In this document: piece after piece, positions 12,401 to 19,552 of the stretch
Numbering within the stretch: position 1 is the first letter of the stretch
How the letters are laid out: each line of letters begins with the position of its first letter
From: Temnopleurus reevesii
Lineage: Eukaryota; Echinodermata; Echinoidea; Temnopleuroida; Temnopleuridae
Direction: 5' to 3'
Length of the DNA stretch: 28,479 nt
Assembly: GCA_036244855.1 (NCBI GenBank)
Contig: BQKZ01001320.1
Location: 89,142 to 117,620 of the forward strand
Translations under genes and position numbers: made by a program
The notes under the pieces: generated by a model
Told to the model about the DNA's origin: nothing
Database searches by the model: none
What the model saw: only the letters and a program-made list of their open reading frames with translations

Positions 12401-15328
12401 TCCGGGTAGTAAGATGGTAAAATAGTGATGTGTACATGTATAATTATATCCTTTAGTAGTATACATGTAGTTCTATATTAATCCTGAATATGCCTCTCCA
12501 ACCGGATTTGTGTTTATAATTGATACATTTAGCATTTTAAACCTTGCTGTGTTTCTGCTTATTGTTGGGAATTTTCATAGCATTACCCTCAGGCATGAAA
12601 AGTTAAAGAGGTAGCTATTTTACATGTAATAATTAATGTCTTAAAGTCCTAACTGTCATACTATCAAAGTAATGGGGTGTTGCTCAAAAGTTGCAATCGA
12701 TCAAAAGTTGCAGTTGATCGGAACACGCCAATCAAAATCAATGTTTCACCTGCGTCTTGTTAAATGCGCATACTGTGCGTGAATGAAAATGCACGCTACA
12801 ATTTGCAAAGTTGATTTTGAACAACACCACTATAATCCATACAGGTACCTGTTCTTTTCGAACAGCTTAGATTACTTGATTCATGGGATTTGACATTTTA
12901 TTGTTTGATTAATTTATAATCTTTACAATCGTTTTGATATTATATCTGCCTAAGTGTGCTACGGAAATACCTGCATAACTTCATGAAAATATATGATTTC
13001 ATACTCAATTGCCTTTTTATATAAAAGGCTTTTGTGTCAAAGTCAACACAAAAGGAACATTATATGTCACACATAATTTATCCTTTCTTTTTATTGTCTC
13101 TTGAAATCGTTAATAAATGTTTTATGCTGTAATGAATAGGTACTATAAGTGGTAGTAACTTATTCTGACTACAGATTTATGCTTTGATACTTTGAAATGA
13201 AATTTAAGATTATTAGAAATAGGTTATTGCTCATAATTTATTTAGTTTGAATTATTTCCACTCTTTCTTTTGTAATTTTTTTCAGAGGCACTCATTAAAT
13301 CATTAGTTTACTCTTCTTTTTTTATGCAGGGTTCGGTGAAGGACGAACTAAGGAATTACGGACCATTGACAGAGATGGTGACAAGAAAGTACACAAGACA
13401 GATCTTAGAAGGCACGGCCTATCTGCATGATCATCATATAGTACACAGAGATATCAAAGGTCTGTATAGTTAGTTTAACATACATGTATGATGCATTGTA
13501 TTGCAGCCCATGAATACTGTATAAGCTGAAATTTTCGTGGTGGTTTTATTTTCGCTAATTTCGCGGCTTTGACCACGCGAAAATTTCCACTCTGTATCAT
13601 GCACATTCACATGTGTACAAACACTGTCAAAAATGTGAAAGTAACAACACGCCTATGTGTCAAACTAATCTGAAATCGCGAAAATATCTGTACGCTAAAA
13701 TATTGGCTTATACAGTACCATTTTGCCTTGTGCACTGCCTTCGTTTGAAATCCTCTATTATTTTCATCATCATATATTTTAGGTTGAAAGAAATCATAAT
13801 TTTGAAAATTATCTAATGTTTGGGGAAAATATTCACAAAAAGAATTTCTAGATTTTTAGAATTTTTTGATTAACAAATCAGATATGTAATCATGGTTATA
13901 ATTCCTTGGCAATTGCAGAATTTAGGCTTAAAGAAAATGTGCCTTTGCATACCTTGAGTAGATACAGATAAGTCATGTATTTTGCAGTTTTTCTTGTAAA
14001 TTTTGTCTTCTGCTCTCTCATTATGATTTGCAGTACAATTCTAAAAGTCAATTTTTATTTGGGATGTGCAGATTTTCTCAATAGCCAACATTCTATTAAA
14101 GTGTAAACTTACATTCTAAACTTCACTTTCCATTCTGAAACCACAATTTAAATTTGAAAAACCTTTCCACTCAGGTGCCAACGTATTACGGTCTACTGGT
14201 AACGTGAAACTAGCAGACTTTGGAGCATCCACGAGGTTACAGACGATACATAGTCACATCACAGGGATGAAGACTGTTACAGGGACACCGTACTGGATGA
14301 GCCCTGAGATCATTAACGGAGAGGGGTACGGAAGGAAAGCAGATGTTTGGTAAGTCACTTCACCATTNNNNNNNNNNNNNNNNNNGGGATAACACATAGT
14401 CACATCACAGGGATGAAGACTGTTACAGTTTGGTAAGTCACTTCACCATTACGGAGGGGGAGGAGGAGGAGGGGGGGGGATGGGATAACACATAGTCACA
14501 TCACAGGGATGAAGACTGTTACAGTTTGGTAAGTCACTTCACCATTACGGAGGGGGAGGAGGAGGAGGGGGGGATGGGATAACACATAGTCACATCACAG
14601 GGATGAAGACTGTTACAGGGACACCGTACTGGATGAGCCCTGAGATCATTAACGGAGAAGGGTACGGGAGGAGGGCAGATGTTTTATAAGTAACAAGATA
14701 AAGGGGACTGATGACGGGATGGATGGGCTTGGGAAAATTCTGATCAATTAATTACATTTGGTCAACATCTGCCTTCCTTTTATATGCACATTTTTTAGAT
14801 GTAAAATCTAAATCATATTTATTTATTGCAAGGAAGATAATGATCAAATTTAAAAAACATTGGTATATACTTCAAAATGACATGTTCATCCCCTCCTCAT
14901 TTTTTTTTAGGAGGGGGGGGGGGTGTGACTATGAATATGAATTGCACTTAAGTTCTTCATCATTTGCACTGTTGTCATCAAAAGATAATTTCTAAGATAT
15001 TTGTTAGTTCCACATAGTTATCAGTAATATGATTGACATTTTCTCACAAGCACTTTCAGTAATATATTTATATGTCTGTTTGATTGGCAGGAGCATCGGT
15101 TGTACTGTAGTTGAAATGCTGACCACCAAACCTCCGTGGGCAGACAAAGAAGCAATGGCGGCCATCTTTAAAATCGCTACTCAGCCTACCGATCCAACAC
15201 TTCCACAAGGCGTCTCCAACGAAGCCAGGAACTTTCTCAATCTTTGCTTTAGAAAAACTGTGTCGGAACGGCCATCGGCCGCAGAACTATTACGGCACAA
15301 TTTTGTAAGGACTGCACCCATGGATTGA
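1564..15328 (+). CDS. MAP3K2/3-like: MAP3K2/3-type (MEKK2/3) MAP kinase kinase kinase, 12 exons, N-terminus missing
   Basis: Seen: exons 1564-1675, 2199-2360, 2876-3151, 4592-4665, 5169-5221, 5681-5770, 6956-7195, 8107-8255, 9026-9151, 13330-13459, 14175-14349 and 15091-15328 splice at GT-AG sites with matching phases into 607 complete residues plus stop. Counting from the first full codon, a PB1 domain covers about 1-70, a Ser/Pro/Gln-rich linker 71-335 and the kinase domain about 343-603. The kinase has the glycine loop GQGAFG (350-355), ATP-binding Lys372, alphaC Glu393, HRD 466-468 with catalytic Asp468, DFG 485-487 and SPE 513-515. Known of the family: MEKK2/3 phosphorylate MEK5 and other MAP2Ks in the cytoplasm, and their PB1 domain docks the MEK5 PB1 domain. 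The linker blocks (SPPPGY, KGGTFP, GRKTFP, SPRAPTNW) resemble MEKK2 most, but a single pre-duplication MEKK2/3 gene is equally possible. The first PB1 strand and the start codon are not in view. Confidence 0.93.
1676..2198 (+). other. intron between exons 1 and 2
   Basis: GT-AG intron with A/T homopolymer runs (A-run near 1804, T-run near 1908). No repeat family or other element recognised. Confidence 0.7.
2199..2360 (+). CDS. MAP3K2/3 visible exon 2 (PB1 domain, second half)
   Basis: Acceptor CATCAG|TTA, donor GCA|GTGAGT, 54 codons in phase 0. It encodes [19 protein letters not shown] and a KSLRVHLEL strand, matching the second half of the MEKK2/3 PB1 fold (human: NQDDLDKAIDILD, KSLRILL). 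A Ser/Asn-rich run then starts the linker. Confidence 0.9.
2361..2875 (+). other. intron between exons 2 and 3
   Basis: GT-AG intron. No repeat, RNA gene or second coding segment seen. Confidence 0.7.
2876..3151 (+). CDS. MAP3K2/3 visible exon 3 (linker)
   Basis: Acceptor GATCAG|ATC, donor GAG|GTAATT, 92 codons in phase 0 at both ends. Encodes a hydrophilic Ser/Thr/Pro/Gln linker with SPPPGY and FIPE blocks that also occur in this order in vertebrate MEKK2. A short direct repeat, [10 protein letters not shown], sits near its end. Likely intrinsically disordered. Confidence 0.88.
3187..3534 (+). repeat. composite GAT/GCT trinucleotide microsatellite
   Basis: Long GAT tracts (about 3260-3399) interrupted by GGT and GCT variants, then a GCT/GAT-GCT hexamer tract (3440-3489). 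The phrase ATTGGGTGAAGGTGTGATGG appears at both ~3399 and ~3490, so the array itself was partly duplicated. A single N lies at 3434. In frame on the minus strand it would read as poly-His, which is not a gene. Confidence 0.95.
3535..4290 (+). other. intron segment without recognised features
   Basis: Ordinary AT-rich intron between the microsatellite and the SINE-like element. Nothing supported in it. Confidence 0.6.
4291..4530 (+). mobile_element. SINE-like element (3' portion)
   Basis: Contains GTTAATTTCCTTCAGCAAG, ACCCAGGTGTAAT and a 3' end with AAGCGCTTTGAC, AAGGCGCTATATAAATCC and an (ATT)n tail at about 4516-4530. As I recall, this GCGCTATATAAAT plus ATT tail is typical of tRNA-derived SINEs in echinoderms and other marine invertebrates. 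The tRNA-like head is not seen here, so the copy is probably 5'-truncated. Confidence 0.6.
4592..4665 (+). CDS. MAP3K2/3 visible exon 4 (linker)
   Basis: Acceptor TTTTCAG|AGG, donor GGAAG|GTAAG. Encodes [19 protein letters not shown] and continues in phase; 24 codons plus two bases. The next AG two bases downstream would break the frame, which fixes the acceptor. Linker only; no domain. Confidence 0.8.
4666..5168 (+). other. intron between exons 4 and 5
   Basis: GT-AG intron. A minus-strand open frame lies at 4747-5064, but it has no recognisable family or supporting splice sites, and I do not call it a gene. Confidence 0.6.
5169..5221 (+). CDS. MAP3K2/3 visible exon 5 (linker, 53 nt)
   Basis: Acceptor TTCCACAG|T, donor TTTG|GTGAGT. 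Encodes [17 protein letters not shown]. The [10 protein letters not shown] stretch resembles the AQSYPDNHQEF block of vertebrate MEKK2. Frame is kept through both junctions. Confidence 0.82.
5358..5469. repeat. small hairpin repeat related to the TTCAGCTGTT family
   Basis: Arms 5358-5383 and 5444-5469 are imperfect inverted repeats around GTTCAGCTGTTT and TTCACATT. The same core recurs at 19230-19260, 21666-21700, 26668-26700 and 27698-27730. Confidence 0.55.
5681..5770 (+). CDS. MAP3K2/3 visible exon 6 (linker)
   Basis: Acceptor TTTCACAG|AA, donor GATG|GTAAGA, 90 nt. Encodes [20 protein letters not shown] and then [15 protein letters not shown] matches the KGGTYP block found ahead of the kinase domain in vertebrate MEKK2. 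Confidence 0.86.
5976..6149. repeat. long foldback element
   Basis: Arms of about 75 bp (5976-6052 and 6070-6149) are inverted repeats, roughly 85% alike by eye, each containing ATCTTTCTTGGAAAT (or its complement) and the phrase CTCATCGAAA. The loop is only about 17 bp. A non-autonomous element or repeat tail duplicated in inverted orientation within the intron. Confidence 0.8.
6401..6780 (+). repeat. first copy of a 380-bp duplication around a single N (truncated exon 7 copy)
   Basis: Matches 6782-7161 almost base for base; I see two substitutions (an A/G in the intron and CTG/CTA, both Leu, in the exon). This copy carries the exon 7 acceptor at 6573-6574 and 206 nt of coding sequence, then stops at the N (6781) before reaching a donor. 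The exact joint at a lone N strongly suggests two overlapping contigs or haplotypes were not merged. It should not be counted as a second exon. Confidence 0.9.
6782..7161 (+). repeat. second copy of the 380-bp duplication (complete side)
   Basis: Begins immediately after the N at 6781 and continues without a break into the rest of exon 7 and its donor, so this is the copy to use in the gene model. Confidence 0.9.
6956..7195 (+). CDS. MAP3K2/3 visible exon 7 (Ser-rich linker)
   Basis: Acceptor ATCCACAG|GT, donor CGAGAT|GTAAG, 240 nt. Encodes [16 protein letters not shown], a Ser-rich run ([16 protein letters not shown]), [14 protein letters not shown] and [15 protein letters not shown] and the [15 protein letters not shown] block also precede the kinase in vertebrate MEKK2. 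Ser/Thr density suggests phosphoregulation; in the vertebrate proteins this region binds 14-3-3. Confidence 0.92.
7196..7822 (+). other. intron segment without recognised features
   Basis: AT-rich intron between exon 7 and the MITE-like element. Nothing supported. Confidence 0.6.
7823..8013. mobile_element. MITE-like element, GGGGTGTTGCT family, copy 1 (degenerate)
   Basis: Inverted ends CTAAGGGGTGTTTCTA and TAGCAACACCCCTTAG. Interior has GCAGTTGATTGGAATGCATC, GAATGAAAATGC-like sequence and GCAGTTGATTTTCAATCAAT, shared with copies at 12674, 17679 and 23985. About 190 bp, no coding capacity. Ends about 95 bp before the exon 8 acceptor. Confidence 0.8.
8107..8255 (+). CDS. MAP3K2/3 visible exon 8 (kinase N-lobe: glycine loop and ATP lysine)
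   Basis: Acceptor CACCTCCAG|CA, donor AAA|GTAAGT, 149 nt. Encodes [20 protein letters not shown] and then [25 protein letters not shown] is the nucleotide-binding loop and the AVK lysine (Lys372 of the visible protein) is the ATP-anchoring residue. SPRAPTNW is the junction sequence of human MEKK2. Confidence 0.95.
8290..8454. repeat. foldback element, GGGTTGTGTTTCAT family, copy 1 (degenerate)
   Basis: Left end GGGTTGTGTTTCATA, an ACTCTACGAAAGACTGGTGACTCC arm (split here: ACTGGTGAC), and the complementary GGTCACCAATCGTTC further right. The right terminus is poorly conserved. Related copies at 16566, 19380 and 26967. Confidence 0.65.
8820..8930 (+). mobile_element. SINE-like fragment with B-box-like sequence
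   Basis: GTCATAGTTTGAATCCCATA (B-box-like) followed by ATGGCATGGGAAGCAACAG and AAGGAATTCCTTGAATACAT. The order resembles the tRNA-related head and body of echinoid SINEs as I recall them. No ATT tail; degenerate, so only moderately supported. Confidence 0.45.
9026..9151 (+). CDS. MAP3K2/3 visible exon 9 (kinase alphaC to hinge)
   Basis: Acceptor CTTATAG|GAG preceded by an ATT/ATC trinucleotide run, donor GGG|GTGAGT; 42 codons in phase 0. Encodes [20 protein letters not shown] and [11 protein letters not shown]. The alphaC glutamate is Glu393 and IFMEFM is the hinge. Very close to MEKK2/3 (human IVQYYGCL, SIFMEYMPGG). Confidence 0.95.
10318..10730. mobile_element. MITE-like element with perfect 22-bp terminal inverted repeats
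   Basis: Positions 10318-10339 and 10709-10730 are exact reverse complements (core CTCCCTATCGCATATAGC). Total 413 bp, interior non-coding and more GC-rich than the surrounding intron (ACTTCCGG, CGCGCA, GAAGCCGCCC). An obvious target-site duplication is not seen. Confidence 0.85.
12674..12830. mobile_element. MITE-like element, GGGGTGTTGCT family, copy 2
   Basis: Starts GGGGTGTTGCTCAAAAGTTG and ends GTTGATTTTGAACAACACCAC. Interior has CAGTTGATCGGAACACGCC, CAATCAAAATCAATGTTTCA and GAATGAAAATGCACGC, as in the 17679 copy. Preceded by TAATG, as is the 17679 copy. Confidence 0.88.
13330..13459 (+). CDS. MAP3K2/3 visible exon 10 (kinase C-lobe to catalytic loop)
   Basis: Acceptor TTTATGCAG|GGT, donor AAAG|GTCTGT, 130 nt. 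Encodes [33 protein letters not shown] and IVHRDIK. His466-Arg467-Asp468 is the HRD motif, with Asp468 the catalytic base and Lys470 the usual catalytic-loop lysine. [12 protein letters not shown] is identical to vertebrate MEKK2/3. Confidence 0.95.
13515..13717. mobile_element. MITE-like foldback element, TACTGTATAAGC ends
   Basis: Ends TACTGTATAAGCTGAAATTT and AAATATTGGCTTATACAGTA are inverted repeats; the arms continue with TTTTCG/CGCGAAAA patches, and an inner hairpin has TTTCGCGG and CCACGCGAAAATT. About 203 bp, non-coding, within the intron after exon 10. Confidence 0.8.
14175..14349 (+). CDS. MAP3K2/3 visible exon 11 (DFG, activation loop, SPE)
   Basis: Acceptor CCACTCAG|GT, donor TTTG|GTAAGT, 175 nt. 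Encodes [19 protein letters not shown], then [20 protein letters not shown] and [12 protein letters not shown] is 485-487 and SPE 513-515. The residue matching the activating phosphoserine of MEKK2/3 (GMKSVTG in human MEKK2) is threonine here (Thr504). Confidence 0.95.
14368..14385. other. assembly gap (18 Ns)
   Basis: Run of N directly after the exon 11 donor and before three partial copies of exon 11; the local structure is therefore uncertain. Confidence 0.99.
14386..14690 (+). repeat. three tandem partial copies of exon 11
   Basis: Units start with GGGATAACACATAGTCACAT at 14386, 14482 and 14576 (spacing 96 and 94 bp). Units 1 and 2 carry exon sequence up to GACTGTTACAG joined straight to TTTGGTAAGTCACTTCACC, so they lack 63 nt (21 codons, GTPYW to KAD) but keep the donor. 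Unit 3 has the full 3' half of the exon with changes, including GTTTTATAAG where the donor should be, so it is not spliceable there. None has the exon 11 acceptor. Between units lies a G-rich run. Real tandem duplication or misassembly next to the gap; not part of the gene model. Confidence 0.85.
14691..15090 (+). other. intron segment before the last exon
   Basis: Holds a G-homopolymer near 14912-14923 and otherwise nothing recognised; ends with TTGGCAG acceptor. Confidence 0.6.
15091..15328 (+). CDS. MAP3K2/3 visible exon 12 (kinase C-terminus and stop)
   Basis: Acceptor GATTGGCAG|G, stop TGA at 15326-15328. Encodes [33 protein letters not shown] and [19 protein letters not shown]. Strong match to the vertebrate C-termini ([38 protein letters not shown]). 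The protein stops about 4 residues after the last kinase helix, as in MEKK2/3. Confidence 0.96.
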
Positions 15329-17380
15329 TACAGAGGGCGCTTTTCAGACATTTTAATGACACCGGAAAGGACGTGTTGATTCTTATAGTGTTCCACTGAA
15401 TGTTCTGGGCACGGGGAAGCTTTGGCGCACTTGTTCATGATCTGGAGAGCAAGACTGCCACAACAGTTTCTTTGCTCAATTCTGGTCATTTTTTTTAGAT
15501 TGATAACATGCTACAGTATACAAATATGAATGCTGTACTGCCTTACCAATCAAAATATGCCAGAAACAAAGCGTTCTTTCAGCTTTGTAGCTCCGGGAAA
15601 CGATGTTTGAAGAAAGGTTCATGATAGCGAAAACTGCAAGCGTGAGTAGCCCTTCAAACATCACAGCACCTAAAAGGTACTAGTCAATCACATAAGAAGA
15701 AAGAAGGAAGGAAATACGATGCTTCGTGGCTGCCTTTGATGCAAGGAGAGATAAAGCCCTTGGGTTTGCTGCTGTTACGCGTTGACATCGAGGCCTTCTT
15801 TGAATTGAATAAACACTTAGCAACTCAACTTTTGAATTTTGAATTTCAATCTTAATCTTAATTTTCAATCCTAGTAGAAGTTGTAACTGTGGTCACATCT
15901 GAGAATGTTAGCCAACTTTAATCTTCACTCAATTTTGTTTGAGTGCTGTTGTTTAAAGCTCCTTTAGCTCTTCATCGCTTTTGATTCGCAGCCCAAAATT
16001 GAATCAAACTTCTATGTTTCCATTTGTTGAGCAGTAATTGTTTGATTGATAGATCAGAAAGAGAAAAAGTCGGTGGGCATTTTTATGTGTGATCATTTTC
16101 TATACCTTTCTTCATCTCAATTCTTTCTCTGATACTCATCTATTTATGATGATCTTCATGTCTGTAAAAATATTTTGACCATCAATTTTGGGAAAAATCC
16201 AGATTCTGGAAAGTTCATTGCATTACTATGTGTACTTTACAAGTAGTTTCATAGTCTGCACCCTCCTCAGTTTCATGCCTGTGAAATGGGGAGCGGCTCT
16301 TTTTGCAAAAGTTTCATGCTGCAAAAATTTCTGGCAAACAGTGTGTGTTTTAAGAACTTTTATCATTGGTTAGTTCTTTAATTTTACAGTGGACAATGAT
16401 TTTGGCCTTTTGCATTGCTTGTTTTTAGTAGATTTGCTCTATTCACCACGAGTATCAACTTACCCTTGCAAAGCTCACACAATGTACCATGTATGATCTT
16501 CAATGCATTTAAAGATTAAACTTATTTTTCCAAGGTAATTTCTCATTTTCATTGCAGTCTACGTAGGGTTGCGTTTCATAAAGCAGTTTGTACGGTACGC
16601 ACGACTCTACAAATGAATGGTGATCCTTTCTTGCACTCAGCTTGCGTCTCTATGTTGGCACCTTGAAAAGGATCACCAGTCGTTGGGAGAATCGTACATA
16701 GATCTAGGAACAGCTTTATGAAGCACACCGCCGGTTACGTAAATTATAAATTGGTATTTACAGAAGCAGCCCGAAATGCAAAATATGGAAGAATTAATCA
16801 TGAATTTCAAAGATAATTAGTCTATTGTAGAATGAAATGAAATGTAAAAGGTGCAAATATAGTTCTATTTTAATGGAGATTTATTTTCAATTGCATTAGA
16901 CCATGCTGCATATCATAAGTGCTTTTCTCAGAAAACAATCATGTCCTTTTTCCACAAGAAAGGAGCAGTGCCCTTTATGAAAGGAAGTACAGGTTTACTG
17001 CAAGCCTATCTATGAGAACATGGCGTAGTCGTCTATATTTCTACTAAGTTCCGTTCAGATATATTTGTGTGTGTGTGTTTAAACTTACCATGATACATGT
17101 GTGTACATTTTTGTACATGTGTATGTATATAAATGTATGTGTATAGAATCTTGTACTATACATCTATATATAGATATAACAAATATATATGCATACACTT
17201 TGATGAAAGTAAACGGATAGTGAGTATATCCTGTATGTGCCTATTGTGCATTAGAGTCTTATCTTGTATTTCAACATAAGGAAGTATATATCGTCTTTGT
17301 TTTGTTTCATGTCATTGTAATTTACTTTGTTTATCAGTCATTGGAGCAAATAAATTAAAGGGGAAGTACTCTTCAAGAAA
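15329..17380 (+). other. probable 3' UTR of MAP3K2/3
   Basis: Non-coding sequence after the stop. AATAAA signals occur at 15808-15813 and 17349-17354 (a further one at 17936-17941). The true cleavage site cannot be chosen from sequence. A TG-rich tract with repeated ACATGTGT and TATGTATAT words lies at 17065-17165, and a foldback element at 16566-16730. Confidence 0.5.
16566..16730. repeat. foldback element, GGGTTGTGTTTCAT family, copy 2
   Basis: Ends GGGTTGCGTTTCATAAAGC and GCTTTATGAAGCACACC are inverted repeats; inner arms pair GTACGCACGACTCTACAAAT-type sequence with CGTTGGGAGAATCGTAC, and GGTGATCCTTT with AAAGGATCACC. Possibly transcribed as part of the MAP3K 3' UTR, where it would fold into a long hairpin. 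Confidence 0.82.
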
Positions 17381-17629
17381 TATTGGTATTATAGGTACAT
17401 TAATTGAGCAAAATATTGCTGAAAGTTTTGACAATTTAGAAAAACAAATCAAGTAATATAGATTTTAAAAATTATTTCACCAATGTTATTGAGCCTCCAC
17501 AAATGAGCGCTGTCAGTAATTTCCTCATGCTAACCACTTATCATCCATTGACATTTTCACTAGCGAACAAGCTATCCCTCACATCAGTGAACACAGGGCC
17601 GGAAAGACGGGAAGGGATGGATGTCCATG

Positions 17630-17990
17630 GATTTTGGTACCCTCTAACAAGTGTAACATTTATGAATATCTGTCTAATGGGGGTGTTGCTCAAAAGTTGC
17701 AATTGATCGCAAGTTGCAGTTGATCGGAACATGCCAATCCAAATCATTGTTTCATGCGCGTATTGTTAAATGCGCATACCATGCGCGAATGAAAATGCGC
17801 GTTACAATTTGCAAAGTTGCAGTTGATTTGCAGTTGATTTTGAGCAACACCCCATAAGTGTTGGGATATCTTGGGTAGTTAACGATGTCTGGGTAAACAG
17901 TCCAGGTGGATGCAAAATGATATTTCTGTTTTCTGAATAAACATTGATTGATTTTGGTACCCTCTAACAAGTGTAATAGTTATGAATATA
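17630..17990 (+). repeat. 40-bp direct repeat flanking a MITE-like element
   Basis: ATTTTGGTACCCTCTAACAA with the following GTGTAA...TTATGAATAT occurs at 17630-17668 and again at 17952-17990, with only a few differences. The MITE-like element 17679-17853 and about 98 bp of unrelated sequence lie between. Confidence 0.8.
17679..17853. mobile_element. MITE-like element, GGGGTGTTGCT family, copy 3 (best preserved)
   Basis: Ends GGGGTGTTGCTCAAAAGTTG and TTTTGAGCAACACCCC give 16-bp inverted repeats. Interior has CAGTTGATCGGAACATGCC, TGTTTCATGCGCG, GAATGAAAATGCGCG and a GTTGATTT subrepeat near the right end. About 175 bp, no coding capacity. Confidence 0.9.
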
Positions 17991-18459
17991 ATTTTAAATT
18001 TGCATCTGTGTATAAGTGATCCAATATATTAAATCCCCACATATCCTTTGTTACACAAAATGTTGTCCATATTTTTCAAAGCATTCAGCAATATGTTCAT
18101 TCAATATTTCTTGAAGTGTTCTCTCCCCTTTAAATACTTTGTTTTCTGGCCTTTCTTCTGAATTTCATCCCCTTAGGGAATGTCAGATTCCAAGTGCCTA
18201 TTTGGGAAACCTTGAAATGTTTATTAATCGTACATCACTGAGGAGAACGGACAAAGAAATATGACAAAGTGAACAACTCATATTTAAGCCTTCACAGTAG
18301 CTTCAACATGCAAAACAATGTTGCTTCCTGTTTATTCAGGAAACAAATGCAACACCTGTTCAACATTTCTTTGCAGAATAAGAGTAAAGGAAAGTTATCT
18401 TGTTTTCACGAGCTATATTGTGAAAGCTTGAATGGAAGTTTTTTTCATTTAACCCATTT

Positions 18460-18700
18460 TTGTCTATTCTACTCAGCCTCTTTCTTACTCTCTCTCTCCC
18501 TCTCTTGTTTTCTATCTCTCCTCTCGTTAATTACATTTATCATATTTTTCCTATTGTGTTTGATTTCACCTGTCTCCCCCATTCTTTCCTTAGCTTCCTC
18601 CCTCCTATTCTATTTATACTCCTCTCCCTCTCTCTCTTCTTCTTCTTCTTCTTATTTCTCTCTCCTTCTCTTTTTTTCCATCCCACTCTTCTTACCTAAC
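18460..18700 (+). repeat. pyrimidine-rich (CT)n-like tract
   Basis: Imperfect CTCTC/TTCTT runs almost without purines on this strand. Translations are Ser/Leu/Phe-rich low-complexity and not genes. Confidence 0.8.
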
Positions 18701-18912
18701 TTTTGAATGTCTGAATGTTATAGTCCATCGACATTTTGTAATGTACTTAAATGAAATTTCACAATTCGACACCTAATAATCAAATGACTGATTTTGTAAT
18801 GAGAAATAGGTTGTTGGACGCCAAAGCAGGCTTTGGCTCTCGACCAATTTTTAAAAGTCAACTTGGAGATATTACAGGTAATGAAGGCTCTTCTCACAAG
18901 ATCCAATAACTG

Positions 18913-19097
18913 CAGAGACGCCAACTGTTCCAGAATATGCATGAGGTGTAGTTTAATGTAAATTCAAGGCTGTCATCACAAGTGAATGACTGAGAGAAAG
19001 GTTATTGCTGCCATGTTATCTCACTTTTGTCCAGCTGCTTCCGTTATTAACATTTTTATTGTGCTTCATGCATATTCTGAACTGGTTGGCATCTCTG
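18913..19097. mobile_element. foldback MITE-like element, GAGATGCCAA family, copy A
   Basis: Left end CAGAGACGCCAACTG...CAGAATATGCATGAGG, right end CTTCATGCATATTCTG...TTGGCATCTCTG; inverted repeats of about 35 bp with small loops. Sits 7 bp from copy B. Confidence 0.78.
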
Positions 19098-19104
19098 TAA
19101 CTGT

Positions 19105-19296
19105 AGAGATGCCAATTTTCTGGAATATGTATGAGGAAAGAAATTAAAACAATTTACATAAATATTTTTCTGAGGGAATGTGTATGGTTAATACTGCTAC
19201 CATGATTTCTCTCAGATGGAAATATTTTGTTCAGCTGTTCGATAATTCACATTTTAATTAACTCCTCATGCATATTTCGGAAGGCTGGCCTTTCTT
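19105..19296. mobile_element. foldback MITE-like element, GAGATGCCAA family, copy B
   Basis: Left end AGAGATGCCAATTTTCTGGA then ATATGTATGAGG; right end CCTCATGCATATTTCGGAAG then GCTGGCCTTTCT. Contains ATTTTGTTCAGCTGTTCG and AATTCACATTTTAATT, the core found also at 5358-5469, 21577-21740 and in both copies of the right-end duplication. Confidence 0.78.
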
Positions 19297-19379
19297 TGTC
19301 TGCTCATTTTTAGATTACTATGTCTGTGATCAAACAGGGTATCTAGAAAGTTTCTAAAAACCTAAAATTATAAAAACAA

Positions 19380-19552
19380 GGTTGTGTTTCATAAAGTTGT
19401 TTAAAGATCTAAGCAACACTATACAAACGACTGGTAACCTGTTCCTGAAATCAAATGATAACCATCTGGTGCAAAATCGCACTAGAGAAAGGGTAACCAG
19501 TCATTGGTAAAGCATTGCGTAGATCTATGAACAGCTTTATTAAACACAACCC
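19380..19552. repeat. foldback element, GGGTTGTGTTTCAT family, copy 3
   Basis: Ends GGTTGTGTTTCATAAAGTTG and AGCTTTATTAAACACAACC are inverted repeats; inner arms ACGACTGGTAACC and GGTAACCAGTCATTGG pair. About 173 bp. Confidence 0.85.

Larger units (their letters stand above)
9152..13329 (+). other. large intron between exons 9 and 10
   Basis: A 4.2-kb GT-AG intron, AT-rich. Contains the element with perfect inverted ends at 10318-10730 and a MITE-like copy at 12674-12830. I see no exon or RNA gene in the remainder; several TACATGTA-type short palindromes occur near 12270-12470. Confidence 0.7.

Noticed and set aside
14576..14690. A second usable kinase exon 11
   Set aside because: No acceptor of its own and the donor is changed to TTTTATAAG; it would also repeat the activation loop.
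15181..15489. Minus-strand open frame opposite the last kinase exon
   Set aside because: Shadow of the strongly supported kinase coding sequence on the other strand.
18269..18706. 145-codon plus-strand open frame
   Set aside because: Most of it is the pyrimidine-rich tract read as Ser/Leu/Phe; no motif and no splice context.
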